Origin: Pauljensenia sp902373545
GTDB lineage: Bacteria > Actinomycetota > Actinomycetes > Actinomycetales > Actinomycetaceae
Direction: 5' to 3'
Assembly (NCBI RefSeq): GCF_041432775.1
Contig: NZ_JAPWAG010000003.1
Coordinates: 1-64,000, forward strand
Length of the DNA: 64,000 nucleotides
Part shown: positions 33,508 through 41,739 of the stretch, in pieces
How the letters are laid out: each line of letters opens with the position of its first letter
Numbering within the stretch: the first letter of the stretch is position 1
Program-made: the position numbers and the translations under genes
Notes under the pieces: generated by a model
The model's database searches: none
What the model was told of the DNA's origin: nothing
The model's input: the letters and a program-made list of their open reading frames with translations, nothing else

Positions 33508-33897
33508 TCAGAGGATCGACGCCGCGGGGTCGTTGACGACGGCCTTACCGAAGGGGAAGCAGGTGATCGGGATCATCTTCAGGTTGGCGATGGCCAGCGG
33601 GATGCCGACGATCGTCACGGCCTGCGCGGCGGCGGTCATGATGTGACCGACGGCGAGCCACAGGCCCGCGACGAGGAACCAGACGATGTTCATGAGGGCC
33701 GATCCGGCGCCCGCACTGGGCTGGTCGACAACGCTCTTACCGAAGGGCCACAGTACGTAACCGGCGATGCGGAAGCAGGCCACGCCCGCGGGGATCGTGA
33801 CGATGAAGAGGCAGGCGACGAGGCCCGCGAGGAGGTAGCCGAGGAAGAGCGGCAGGCCTCCGAAGAAGAACCAGATGATGTTGAGCAGGGTACGCAT
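33508..33897 (-). CDS. yccF: YccF domain-containing inner membrane protein
   Basis: 129 residues made of two similar halves, each with N-I-V/I-W-F-x-F/V-x-G/A-G/L and a terminal PFGK-x-VV-x-x-P (LWPFGKSVVDQP, CFPFGKAVVNDP). Two YccF repeats with about four membrane helices in all. Function unknown. Immediately upstream of ybaK. Confidence 0.9.
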   Translation of the reverse strand: MRTLLNIIWFFFGGLPLFLGYLLAGLVACLFIVTIPAGVACFRIAGYVLWPFGKSVVDQPSAGAGSALMNIVWFLVAGLWLAVGHIMTAAAQAVTIVGIPLAIANLKMIPITCFPFGKAVVNDPAASIL

Positions 33898-34012
33898 TGC
33901 GTGTCCTTTCCTTGATCTGTGAACATTCTAGTCTGCCACGACTCCTCGCTCAGATCCCCCTGAGTCGCCCCTGATTGGCCCCTGAAAGTTACTCCGCGCG
34001 TACCATGAGGGC

Positions 34013-34711
34013 ATGAGTATTCCCGAGGCCATCGCCGCCGCCCGCGACCGCATCGACCGCGCGACGTCCGCGTGCGGTCGCACCGATTCGGTGCACCTGG
34101 AGCTGGCGGTCAAGACGCGCACGCCCGAGGAATGCCGCGAGGCCGCCGCCGCCCTGAGCGAGGCGAGCCTGCCGATCCTGCTCGGCCACAACCGCGTCCA
34201 GGAGGCGCGCGCGACGGTGGACGCGATCCGAGAGGTGCCCGGCGCGCGCATCCACCTGATCGGGCCTCTGCAGTCCAACAAGATCAACCACGCGCTGGCC
34301 TGTGTGGACGCGATCGAGTCGCTGGATTCCCCCGCCCTGGCCTCGAAAATCGACGCGCGCGCGACCGGCACGCTCCCGGTGTTCGTCGAGGTGAACGTCT
34401 CGGGCGAGGTCACGAAGCACGGCTGCGCCCCCTCCGACGTCGCCGCACTGATCGACGCGGTCGAGGCCTCGACCCACCTGCAGCTCGCGGGCTTCATGAC
34501 GGTGGGCCTGAACTCCCCCATCGAAGCCGACGTGCGCGCCGCGTACGCGCAGCTGCGCGGGATCAGGGACGAGGCCGCAACGCACCTGGGGGTCGAGGAA
34601 TCCGACCTGGCACTGTCGATGGGCATGAGCCGCGATCTTGAGTGGGCCATCGCCGAGGGGGCGACAATCGTGCGCCTGGGCACCGCGATCTTCGGCGCCC
34701 GCCGCGTCTGA
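34013..34711 (+). CDS. yggS: YggS/PLPBP-family PLP-binding protein
   Basis: 232 residues, family length. PLP lysine K34 sits in LELAVKTRTPEE. Other marks are LGHNRVQEA, HLIGPLQSNKIN, VFVEVNVSGEVTKHG, GFMTV and LSMGMSRDLEWAIAEGATIVRLGTAIFG. A non-enzymatic PLP carrier that keeps pyridoxal phosphate in balance and affects amino acid pools. Usual actinobacterial neighbours (sepF, ftsZ) are absent, so this may be a second paralogue. marC follows 47 bases downstream. Confidence 0.9.
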   Translation: MSIPEAIAAARDRIDRATSACGRTDSVHLELAVKTRTPEECREAAAALSEASLPILLGHNRVQEARATVDAIREVPGARIHLIGPLQSNKINHALACVDAIESLDSPALASKIDARATGTLPVFVEVNVSGEVTKHGCAPSDVAALIDAVEASTHLQLAGFMTVGLNSPIEADVRAAYAQLRGIRDEAATHLGVEESDLALSMGMSRDLEWAIAEGATIVRLGTAIFGARRV

Positions 34712-34758
34712 GCGGACCGATCGTTCGCGCGAGCACAGCACCGACTAGGATTGTCTGC

Positions 34759-35379
34759 ATGATGGCTGTTCTCGCTGGAATGTCCGCCGCGATCCTGGCG
34801 CTCGCCCCGATCACCAACCCGATCGGAGGCCTCGCCGCCTTCGCGGGCCTGACCGCCGCCGACGACCCGGCGGCGGTGCGCTCCCAGGCGTGGAAGACCG
34901 GCATCTACGTGTTTGCGATCCTGACGACCTTTGCAGTCTGCGGCTCGTTCATCATGCGTTTCTTCGGCTTCGACCTGCCCTCCCTGCAAATCGCCGGCGG
35001 CCTGGTCGTCGCGCACTCGGGTTTCTTGATGCTGGAAAACAAGCGCCGTGCCACCCACGAGGAGGCTCAGCACGCGACAGCCAAGGCGGATGTCTCCTTC
35101 TCCCCCATGGCACTCCCCCTCATCGCGGGGCCCGGCTCGATCGGCGTGGTTATCGCGCTGGCTGCCCGCAACACGGCCATCGGTTTTCACATCGGCATCG
35201 TCCTGGGCATCCTCATCACGGCCGCGGCCATCGCGCTGCTACTGCGCTACGGCACGCCCTGGATCGACAAGCTGGGTGCCACCGGAGTCGGCGCGATCGT
35301 GCGCATCATGGGCTTCCTGATCCTCGTCATCGGCGTCGAGCTCATCATCCACGGGGTGCGCGCGCTCCAGCTCTTCTAA
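34759..35379 (+). CDS. MarC family integral membrane protein
   Basis: 206 residues, six helices. ALAPITNPIGGLAAFAGLTA near the start, SFIMRFFGFDLPSLQIAGGLVVAHSGFLML, and SPMALPLIAGPGSIGVVIALAA are MarC hallmarks. Despite the name, a role in multiple antibiotic resistance was later disproved; function is unknown. Two adjacent ATGs are possible (34759 and 34762). Confidence 0.9.
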   Translation: MMAVLAGMSAAILALAPITNPIGGLAAFAGLTAADDPAAVRSQAWKTGIYVFAILTTFAVCGSFIMRFFGFDLPSLQIAGGLVVAHSGFLMLENKRRATHEEAQHATAKADVSFSPMALPLIAGPGSIGVVIALAARNTAIGFHIGIVLGILITAAAIALLLRYGTPWIDKLGATGVGAIVRIMGFLILVIGVELIIHGVRALQLF

Positions 35380-35458
35380 GCGGAAGCCCGCCCCGGCCTC
35401 GTCTCCCGTCACCCGGGACAAGCCGCGCACGATTCCCGAGGACGCCGCACCAACCACG

Positions 35459-36718
35459 CTAGGACAGCAATGACACCGACAGGCGCCGATAGCGATCACG
35501 GAGCCACGGACGCAGGTCGAGGCTCCTTCCCCTGACGTTGATGCTCGTGAGGCTAGTCGGTACCTCGACCATGTCCAGAGCCTCGCCGTACTCGGCGATC
35601 ATGGAACGAACAGCTTCTTCGATGACTCCGCGCTCGACGCGACACATATCGGCGATACTGCGGAAATCATCCAGACAGATATCCGCCGAGATCTCCTTGC
35701 CGCATAGCTTGAGCGCCATATCCTGGGGCCGATCAAAATAAACGGCCGTACACACCAGATCGTAGGCAGGCGAGAGAACGGCGTTGCGACGATCACGATA
35801 CACCAGGCTCCAATTCTTCAGATGCGCATCATCGTTGCCACACAAAATGTTGAATACCGTCCGACGGACACACTCAACAAGCGACGGCAGGTCGTAATTC
35901 CGGTACGCGACCTTCATCACGTACTCGACCGAACTCTGATATTTCGACCGCTGAAATCCCGGCCGATTACCCGCCTGACAGAAATCCTCCATATGGACGC
36001 GGCTATGATCACTCCTGTCAAAGCGCGCAATGCTGAATGCGTATTCCTCGGTTGTTACCCAATCGGAGGGCGCAATCTCGACGTTCTCCCGATGCACAAG
36101 ATCGAAGTCAGGAACCTCAATGCCACACGCCTTGGCGAGCGACATCACGTAGAACTCATTATGGACAAGCGCGTCGTACTCACTCGGCGGCGGCAGCTTG
36201 ACGATATGGTCTCCATACTCGCCGCTGCCTGGCAACGTCAGGCGCTGATCACGGGACTTCATCGAAAACTTCAGGACATTGCCGGCAATGGATGCACGAA
36301 TCAGCGAATCCGCTGAGGACGACGCGACATCACCGGATCGCAAGGCGTCATCCGCCGAACCCGGAACAGGATCCCCGATACGGGACACCGTGACAGCTCC
36401 CGGCAAATCATCGCCGAGCGCGCTGAGAATGCCCGGCTCATCCTCCTCGCTCAGTCCATGCTGAGCACACACAATCGTTCGAAGCAACCCTTCAGGCAGG
36501 AGATTAGAAAACCACAGCGGAAGAACCGACTGGCCTTTCACACTTGTTTCACGGCGCATCCCATTCTCGAACCAGAAGCCAAGAACAGGCCGATCCACGC
36601 GCCAGTAGTAGTCGCCGGAGAACCGAAACGAACTCTTGGACGAGTAGCACGAGATTGTCCCGATGTCGATGCCATGCAGGCGAACACGAAACTCAACGTT
36701 GGGCGAATAGAGCGACAT
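35459..36718 (-). CDS. HipA-family serine/threonine kinase (toxin-like)
   Basis: 419 residues from the ATG at 36718, which has AAAGGA seven bases before it; a GTG five codons earlier overlaps the upstream stop. N-terminal subdomain with LPLWFSNLLPEG, phosphate-binding segment AGNVLKFSMK (145-154), ATP lysine in HIVK (K174), catalytic GNDDAHLKN (D297 and N302, as D309 and N314 in E. coli HipA), and metal-binding D320 in SPAYDLV. The kinase core looks intact. No HipB-type DNA-binding antitoxin is present; instead the gene follows a DUF262 gene by 11 bases. HipA kinases phosphorylate tRNA synthetases or other targets and stop growth. Lower GC than its neighbours. Confidence 0.88.
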   Translation of the reverse strand: MSLYSPNVEFRVRLHGIDIGTISCYSSKSSFRFSGDYYWRVDRPVLGFWFENGMRRETSVKGQSVLPLWFSNLLPEGLLRTIVCAQHGLSEEDEPGILSALGDDLPGAVTVSRIGDPVPGSADDALRSGDVASSSADSLIRASIAGNVLKFSMKSRDQRLTLPGSGEYGDHIVKLPPPSEYDALVHNEFYVMSLAKACGIEVPDFDLVHRENVEIAPSDWVTTEEYAFSIARFDRSDHSRVHMEDFCQAGNRPGFQRSKYQSSVEYVMKVAYRNYDLPSLVECVRRTVFNILCGNDDAHLKNWSLVYRDRRNAVLSPAYDLVCTAVYFDRPQDMALKLCGKEISADICLDDFRSIADMCRVERGVIEEAVRSMIAEYGEALDMVEVPTSLTSINVRGRSLDLRPWLRDRYRRLSVSLLS

Positions 36719-36729
36719 CTGTGTTCCTT

Positions 36730-38358
36730 TCACGTCAATTCAACGGGGGCAAAGGCCACGTAATCCCACGCCATCATCAGTTCGAAGAATTCGTTCACAC
36801 GCGCGGACAACAGTTCCTCACGCCGATCAACCAATTCCACCGGATCGGCAGAAGCCTCGCAGTCCTCTACCGTCTCGGGGAGCATGAGCATGTTCCGGTG
36901 GGCTGTCATGAAGGCCGGGGCCGCATCCTCGTCCCGCAGAGCCTCCTCATTGACCATCAACACTCTATTTGCGAGCGACGAATATCGACTGACATCTGTC
37001 CCCTCAAACCAACGACGCCCCACGTATTCCACGAGGAGATCAGCCACACTACCGTAGTCATCGACGAGCGAATCAAACACGGCAATCGACGCCTGACCCG
37101 CATAGTCGTCCGCCCGAACGTAGTAGGACCACATGGCACACACGCATGCCCTAGCATCCGAGCGATTCATGCGCGCATCGGGAATCGTGACGTGCTTCGA
37201 GGCCCCCCGCTCACCGACGCTCTCCAGTAGTCTCTGAACGGAACCGGATTCATCTCCGCGGCGCACGTCTTTCAGAAACGCTCTGGTTTGTCCGCTCGCA
37301 CTGCTCAAAGTCATACCGATAGTCTTGTAAATCGTCCGCCACACCCAGCGCTTGAGCAGCTCTTTATTGCGGCGCTTCGGCTCGGGGAACAGCGCGAAGA
37401 AGCGCGACACCACCACCAGAATCGCCCCGTACGGCAGCAACGTTGCATGGGGAATACAACAATTCTCTTGGAGGAATCGCGTCGCTTTCATCAGAACGCG
37501 TTCCGTCTCGGCGTATGCGGTGTCGCGATCTTCGTCCGGAAAATCGCAGATCCTCCGTCGCTCGTCTCCAAACTCATCGCGCACATCGCGAACGTAGTCT
37601 GGATGCCGACGAGCTTTCAGTACATTCAAGACCTGGTCTTCCGAAATCAGCCCAAAGTTCGTTGAACGGGCAACGGCATCCGAAACCGAGCGCAAAGTAC
37701 GTCCATCGGATGCGGAGCTGTTGAGCGCTTCAAACACCTCGAAAGACTTGAGCTTCTTACCGCTCTGATTAATGCGATCAAAGATAACGCGGAGCTTATC
37801 CTCGTCCGCTCCCTCCAGCACAGTCGCCGGAACGCTCACGGCGTTAAAGGTATTGAAGGCCTCCTGGTATCGACCGCGCAACGCCTGGAATTCGGTGTTC
37901 TCCTCGAACCACTGCCAGGCGCTCTCAAAGTCGAAGAGACGAAAGAGCGGCATGACGGCGCGAGAATGACGCCCCAGAGTTGAAACAACGCAGGCATTTT
38001 CCAGGTCGTACCCAACCGCAAAACGAGCATCTCGTTGGCTGCCGGCGTCCATCGCGTTGACGATACTCGTCACGCGTTGCTGCCCGTCGACGAGCCATAG
38101 TGCGTCCGGGCGCTGAGGGGCGTCGATATCGATGGAACCAACGGTGAGCCGCTGCGCCGGGGCCTCACGTTTCCACATGAGCAGGTTCCCGATTGGATAC
38201 CCATGGTGAAGGGAATCAAAGAGGGCAACGACGTCTTGGTTCGTCCACCGGAAGGAACGTTGAAAGTCGGGGATTCGCACTCGCCCCGTCGCCACCAGGT
38301 CACGCAATTCGGAAAGCCTGAAGGTTTCGTGTTTCGGCTGCATCGCTTCGCTCGACAT
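36730..38358 (-). CDS. DUF262 (GmrSD-N/ParB-like) domain protein paired with HipA
   Basis: 542 residues. N-terminal DUF262 domain: RIPDFQRSFRW (28-38) and WLVDGQQRVTSIV (88-100), the IPxFQR and DGQQR motifs of the ParB/Srx-like fold seen in GmrS-type restriction and BrxU-type defence proteins. Then VPATVLEGADEDKLRVIFDRINQSGKKL. The C-terminal 300 residues are mostly helical and contain no HNH (DUF1524) motif that I can see, so it is not a complete GmrSD. In tandem with HipA on the same strand, 11 bases apart, in lower-GC DNA. It may sense or bind nucleotides and restrain or trigger the kinase; this is inference. Confidence 0.82.
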   Translation of the reverse strand: MSSEAMQPKHETFRLSELRDLVATGRVRIPDFQRSFRWTNQDVVALFDSLHHGYPIGNLLMWKREAPAQRLTVGSIDIDAPQRPDALWLVDGQQRVTSIVNAMDAGSQRDARFAVGYDLENACVVSTLGRHSRAVMPLFRLFDFESAWQWFEENTEFQALRGRYQEAFNTFNAVSVPATVLEGADEDKLRVIFDRINQSGKKLKSFEVFEALNSSASDGRTLRSVSDAVARSTNFGLISEDQVLNVLKARRHPDYVRDVRDEFGDERRRICDFPDEDRDTAYAETERVLMKATRFLQENCCIPHATLLPYGAILVVVSRFFALFPEPKRRNKELLKRWVWRTIYKTIGMTLSSASGQTRAFLKDVRRGDESGSVQRLLESVGERGASKHVTIPDARMNRSDARACVCAMWSYYVRADDYAGQASIAVFDSLVDDYGSVADLLVEYVGRRWFEGTDVSRYSSLANRVLMVNEEALRDEDAAPAFMTAHRNMLMLPETVEDCEASADPVELVDRREELLSARVNEFFELMMAWDYVAFAPVELT

Positions 38359-38364
38359 GTGTCT

Positions 38365-38395
38365 ATGTTACTCCGACACCGATTCTCGGACGCTG
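38365..38395 (-). promoter_or_regulatory. Leaderless-type promoter of the DUF262-hipA cassette
   Basis: Minus strand -10 TAACAT (38365-38370) ends 6 bases before the ATG, implying a leaderless message. An inverted repeat TCCGA-N9-TCGGA (38372-38390) overlaps the spacer and would suit a repressor, perhaps the cassette's own product. Confidence 0.45.
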
Positions 38396-38498
38396 TCACG
38401 CGCGCAGCCGCACGGGAACGCGAGAGCCCGCCCCGGCCTCGTCGAAACGACGCCGAAGCGGGCAACGGGCGCGCCCAGCTCACACCAAGCGAGCGCGC

Positions 38499-39548
38499 TC
38501 AGGGGATGCGGTGCACCCACTCCTCGCGCGCGAACTTCGTCTCGCAGCGCTTGCGCGCGACCTCAAGATCCGCCTCGGTGATGGTGCCGACAGTGGCGTT
38601 GTACTTCTCTTTGAAGTGGTCGAAGAACACCTGCAGAATCTCCTCGCGGGGAAGGCCGGTCTGGGAGCGCATGGGGTCCACGCGCTTGACGGCACTGCGG
38701 GTGCCCTTGTCGCGGATCTTCTCCATGCCGATGCGCAGAACCTCGTTCATCTTGATGGCGTCGATGTCGTAGGCCATGGTCACGTGGTGGACCATGTAGC
38801 CGTTCGCCCAGCGCTTCTGCGCTGCGCCGCCGATCTTGCCGAACTCGGAGGCGATGTCGTTGAGCGGCACGTACTTGGCCTTGATGCCCAGCTTTTCGAG
38901 GACCTCCATGACCCACTGATCGAGGTAGGGGTATGCCTGCTCGAAGCTCATTCCCTCCACGAGGGCGGTGGGGATGACGAGCGAGTAGGTGATGCAGTTG
39001 CCGGGTTCCATGAACATGGCGCCGCCGCCGGTGACGCGCCGGGACACGGTGATGCCGTAGCGATCCACGCCGTCCTGCTGGATTTCGTTCTGGTAGGACT
39101 GGAAGGAGCCGATGACGACCTGGGGGCCGTTCCACTCCCACAGGCGCATGAAGGGCTTGCGGCGCCCCGCGGCCACGTCTTCGACGAGGGTTTCGTCCAT
39201 GGCGACGTTGATCATCGGGTCGACGACGGGGCCGTGGATGACGTCGAAGTCGATGTCGTCCCACGACAGGGCGGCGCCCAGCGCGCGGCGTACGGCGATG
39301 CCGACGGCTTCAGGGGTCACGCCCATGAGGGTGTCGCCCTCGTGGAGGGCCCCCTCCACGAGGGCGGCCAGATCCTTGGCGCTCGACGAGGCCGGGGCCC
39401 CTTCGAGGGACGCGGTGATCCGGGTGAGCGCGTCGTCGGGGTCGAGGAAGAAGTCGCCCGACACGCTCACGCGCGCAAGGCGGTCCTCCTCCACGTCGGT
39501 GTCGACGACGACGAGCTTTCCTCCGGGGACTTTGTACTCTCCATGCAT
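38499..39548 (-). CDS. lplA: Lipoate--protein ligase, accessory domain at the N-terminus
   Basis: 349 residues from MHGEYKVPGGKLVVVD. Residues 1 to about 90 (SVSGDFFLDPDDALTRITASLEG) correspond to the small accessory domain that in E. coli LplA lies at the C-terminus, so the order is permuted. The catalytic BPL/LplA domain follows: PFMRLWEWNGPQVVIGSFQ, SRRVTGGGAMFMEPGN, and KIGGAAQKRWANG with the adenylate-binding lysine. It attaches free lipoate to 2-oxoacid dehydrogenases or GcvH. Single gene; ilvD lies 23 bases upstream on the same strand and could be co-transcribed. Confidence 0.87.
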   Translation of the reverse strand: MHGEYKVPGGKLVVVDTDVEEDRLARVSVSGDFFLDPDDALTRITASLEGAPASSSAKDLAALVEGALHEGDTLMGVTPEAVGIAVRRALGAALSWDDIDFDVIHGPVVDPMINVAMDETLVEDVAAGRRKPFMRLWEWNGPQVVIGSFQSYQNEIQQDGVDRYGITVSRRVTGGGAMFMEPGNCITYSLVIPTALVEGMSFEQAYPYLDQWVMEVLEKLGIKAKYVPLNDIASEFGKIGGAAQKRWANGYMVHHVTMAYDIDAIKMNEVLRIGMEKIRDKGTRSAVKRVDPMRSQTGLPREEILQVFFDHFKEKYNATVGTITEADLEVARKRCETKFAREEWVHRIP

Positions 39549-39571
39549 GCCCACGATTGTAGGCGCTTCGC

Positions 39572-41419
39572 TCACGCCCAGTCGGGCAGGACGCGCACGC
39601 CACCCTTGTCGGCGGAGGCAGCGAGCATGCCGTAGACGCGCAGGGCGTCGGAGACCTGGCGGGCGCGAGGCTTGGAGGGCTTCCACGGGGCGGCGCCCTT
39701 GTCGGCGCGGCGGCGCTCGAGCTCCTCGTCGCTCACGTTCGCGCGCAGAACACGGTTGTTGACGTCGATTTCGATCTCGTCGCCGGTGCGCACGAGGCCG
39801 ATGGCGCCGCCGGCCGCGGCCTCGGGCGAGATGTGACCGATAGAGATGCCCGACGTGCCGCCGGAGAAGCGGCCGTCGGTGATGAGGGCGCACTTCTTGC
39901 CCAGGCCCAGGCCCTTGAGGTAGGAGGTCGGGTAGAGCATTTCCTGCATGCCGGGGCCGCCCTTGGGGCCCTCGTACTGAATGACGACGACGTCGCCTTC
40001 GGTGACTTGCTTGCTGAGGATGGCCTCGACGGCTTCCTCCTGGGATTCGACAACGAAGGCCTTGCCGACGAAGTGGAAGAGGGACTCGTCGATGCCGGCG
40101 GACTTGATGATCGCGCCGTTGGCGGCGATGTTGCCGTAGAGGACCGCCAGGCCACCGTCCTTCGTGTAGGCGTGGTCGACGGAGCGGATGCAGCCGGCCT
40201 CAGAGTCGGTGTCGAGAGACTCGAAGAGGTTGGCGGTCGAGAATGCCTGGGTGGTGCGTACGCCGCCGGGGGCGGCGAGGAAGCGGTGCGTGGCCTCGTC
40301 GGTGGCGCTCCCGCTGCGCACGTCCCACGCGCCCAGCCAGTTCTCCAGGTTGTCAGAGTGGACGGAATGCACGTCGCGGTGGAGCAGGCCCGCGCGGTCC
40401 AGTTCGCCGAGCAGGGCGGGGATGCCGCCGGCGCGGTGGACGTGCTCGATGTGGTAGGTCGTGGAGTTGGGGGCCACCTTGCACAGGCAGGGCACGCGGC
40501 GCGAGATGGCGTCGATGTCGTCGAGCGTGAAGTCGACGCCGGCCTCGTTGGCGATGGCGAGGATGTGCAGGACGGTGTTGGTGGAGCCGCCCATGGCCAC
40601 GTCCAGGCTCATGGCGTTCTCGAAGGCGGCCTTGGTGGCGATCGAGCGCGGCAGGACGGAGTCGTCCTCGTTGTCGTAGTAGGCGCGGCACATGTCGACG
40701 ATGCGCGCGCCGGCCTCGGTGAAGAGCTTCTTGCGTTCGATCTGGGTGGCCAGGGTGGTGCCGTTGCCGGGCAGGGCCAGGCCGATCGCCTCGTTGAGGC
40801 AGTTCATGGAGTTCGCGGTGAACATGCCGGCGCAGGAGCCGCAGGTGGGGCACGCGTTGGCTTCGATGCTGGCCAGCTGGTTGTCGCTGACGGAGTCGTC
40901 AACGGCCATGACCATGGCGTCGATGAGGTCGAGGCGGTGCTCGACGACGCCATCGACGGCGGCGCCGGATTCCATGGGGCCGCCGGAGACGAAGATGGTG
41001 GGGATGTTCAGGCGCATGGCGGCCAGGAGCATGCCGGGGGTGATCTTGTCGCAGTTGGAGATGCACACGAGGGCGTCGGCGCGGTGCGCGTTCACCATGG
41101 TTTCGACGCAGTCCGCGATGAGGTCGCGGCTGGGCAGGGAGTAGAGCATGCCGTCATGGCCCATGGCGATGCCGTCGTCGACGGCGATGGTGTTGAATTC
41201 CTTGGCGACGCCGCCGGCCGCTTCGATGGCTCCGGCAACCAGGTCGCCCATGTTCTTCAGGTGCACGTGGCCAGGCACGAACTGGGTGAAGGAATTGGCG
41301 ATGGCGATGATCGGCTTGCCGAAGTCGCCGTCCGTCATGCCGGTGGCGCGCCACAGGGCGCGAGCTCCGGCCATGTTGCGGCCTTGGGTGGATGTTGCCG
41401 AGCGCAGCGGGCGACTCAT
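39572..41419 (-). CDS. ilvD: Dihydroxy-acid dehydratase
   Basis: 615 residues from MSRPLRSATSTQGRNMAGAR; AGAAAGG lies upstream and an earlier in-frame ATG is rejected. Fe-S enzyme making 2-keto acids for valine and isoleucine: CISNCDKITPGM and CPTCGSCAGMFTANSMNCL carry cluster cysteines, and GRFSGGTSGISIGHISPEAA is the C-terminal signature. Long E. coli-type form. Works in the same pathway as ilvE (54496-55644) and leuCD. Confidence 0.96.
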   Translation of the reverse strand: MSRPLRSATSTQGRNMAGARALWRATGMTDGDFGKPIIAIANSFTQFVPGHVHLKNMGDLVAGAIEAAGGVAKEFNTIAVDDGIAMGHDGMLYSLPSRDLIADCVETMVNAHRADALVCISNCDKITPGMLLAAMRLNIPTIFVSGGPMESGAAVDGVVEHRLDLIDAMVMAVDDSVSDNQLASIEANACPTCGSCAGMFTANSMNCLNEAIGLALPGNGTTLATQIERKKLFTEAGARIVDMCRAYYDNEDDSVLPRSIATKAAFENAMSLDVAMGGSTNTVLHILAIANEAGVDFTLDDIDAISRRVPCLCKVAPNSTTYHIEHVHRAGGIPALLGELDRAGLLHRDVHSVHSDNLENWLGAWDVRSGSATDEATHRFLAAPGGVRTTQAFSTANLFESLDTDSEAGCIRSVDHAYTKDGGLAVLYGNIAANGAIIKSAGIDESLFHFVGKAFVVESQEEAVEAILSKQVTEGDVVVIQYEGPKGGPGMQEMLYPTSYLKGLGLGKKCALITDGRFSGGTSGISIGHISPEAAAGGAIGLVRTGDEIEIDVNNRVLRANVSDEELERRRADKGAAPWKPSKPRARQVSDALRVYGMLAASADKGGVRVLPDWA

Positions 41420-41739
41420 GATGTGCCTTTCTTTTGCCTTGTAATGACTCCACCCTAGGAGCGTGAGCGCTGCGTTTCCGTGCGGGTTTCGTCTCATGGA
41501 CGAGGCCCGAGCTGGGTGCGGGTGGTTTTCGCGCGGTATGTCGGGGGCTGTGGTGAGCGTGGCGCCGTGTCAGTGGGTGGACGCTTGTGGGCGCGTTTGC
41601 ACGGAAAACGCAAGGGGCGCGTGCGTGAATTAGCGTCTTGCAGATGCGGGTTGATCGCATTGGTCACGCTTCGGACATTCAGCCTCGTTCTCGACGCGCG
41701 AAACGTAGGCTGAGGGCACAGTGAAGAGAAAGGACTGCG
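41420..41739. other. Divergent control region between ilvD and metE-like gene
   Basis: About 320 bases without a gene. It should hold the promoters of both genes. A single dispersed motif copy (GGACGAGGCCCGAGC) lies at about 41499-41513. No SAM, cobalamin or T-box riboswitch core was recognised. AGAGAAAGGACTGCG just before 41740 supplies the ribosome-binding site for the plus-strand gene. Confidence 0.5.

Noticed and set aside
33898..35190. Long minus-strand open frame opposite yggS and marC
   Set aside because: GC-rich third-position shadow of two well-supported plus-strand genes.
36730..38358. Complete GmrSD-type restriction enzyme
   Set aside because: The N-terminal DUF262 motifs are present, but no HNH/DUF1524 motif is visible in the C-terminal part.
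39833..41458. Long plus-strand open frame opposite ilvD
   Set aside because: Low-complexity G/V/D/A-rich shadow of ilvD; no family features.
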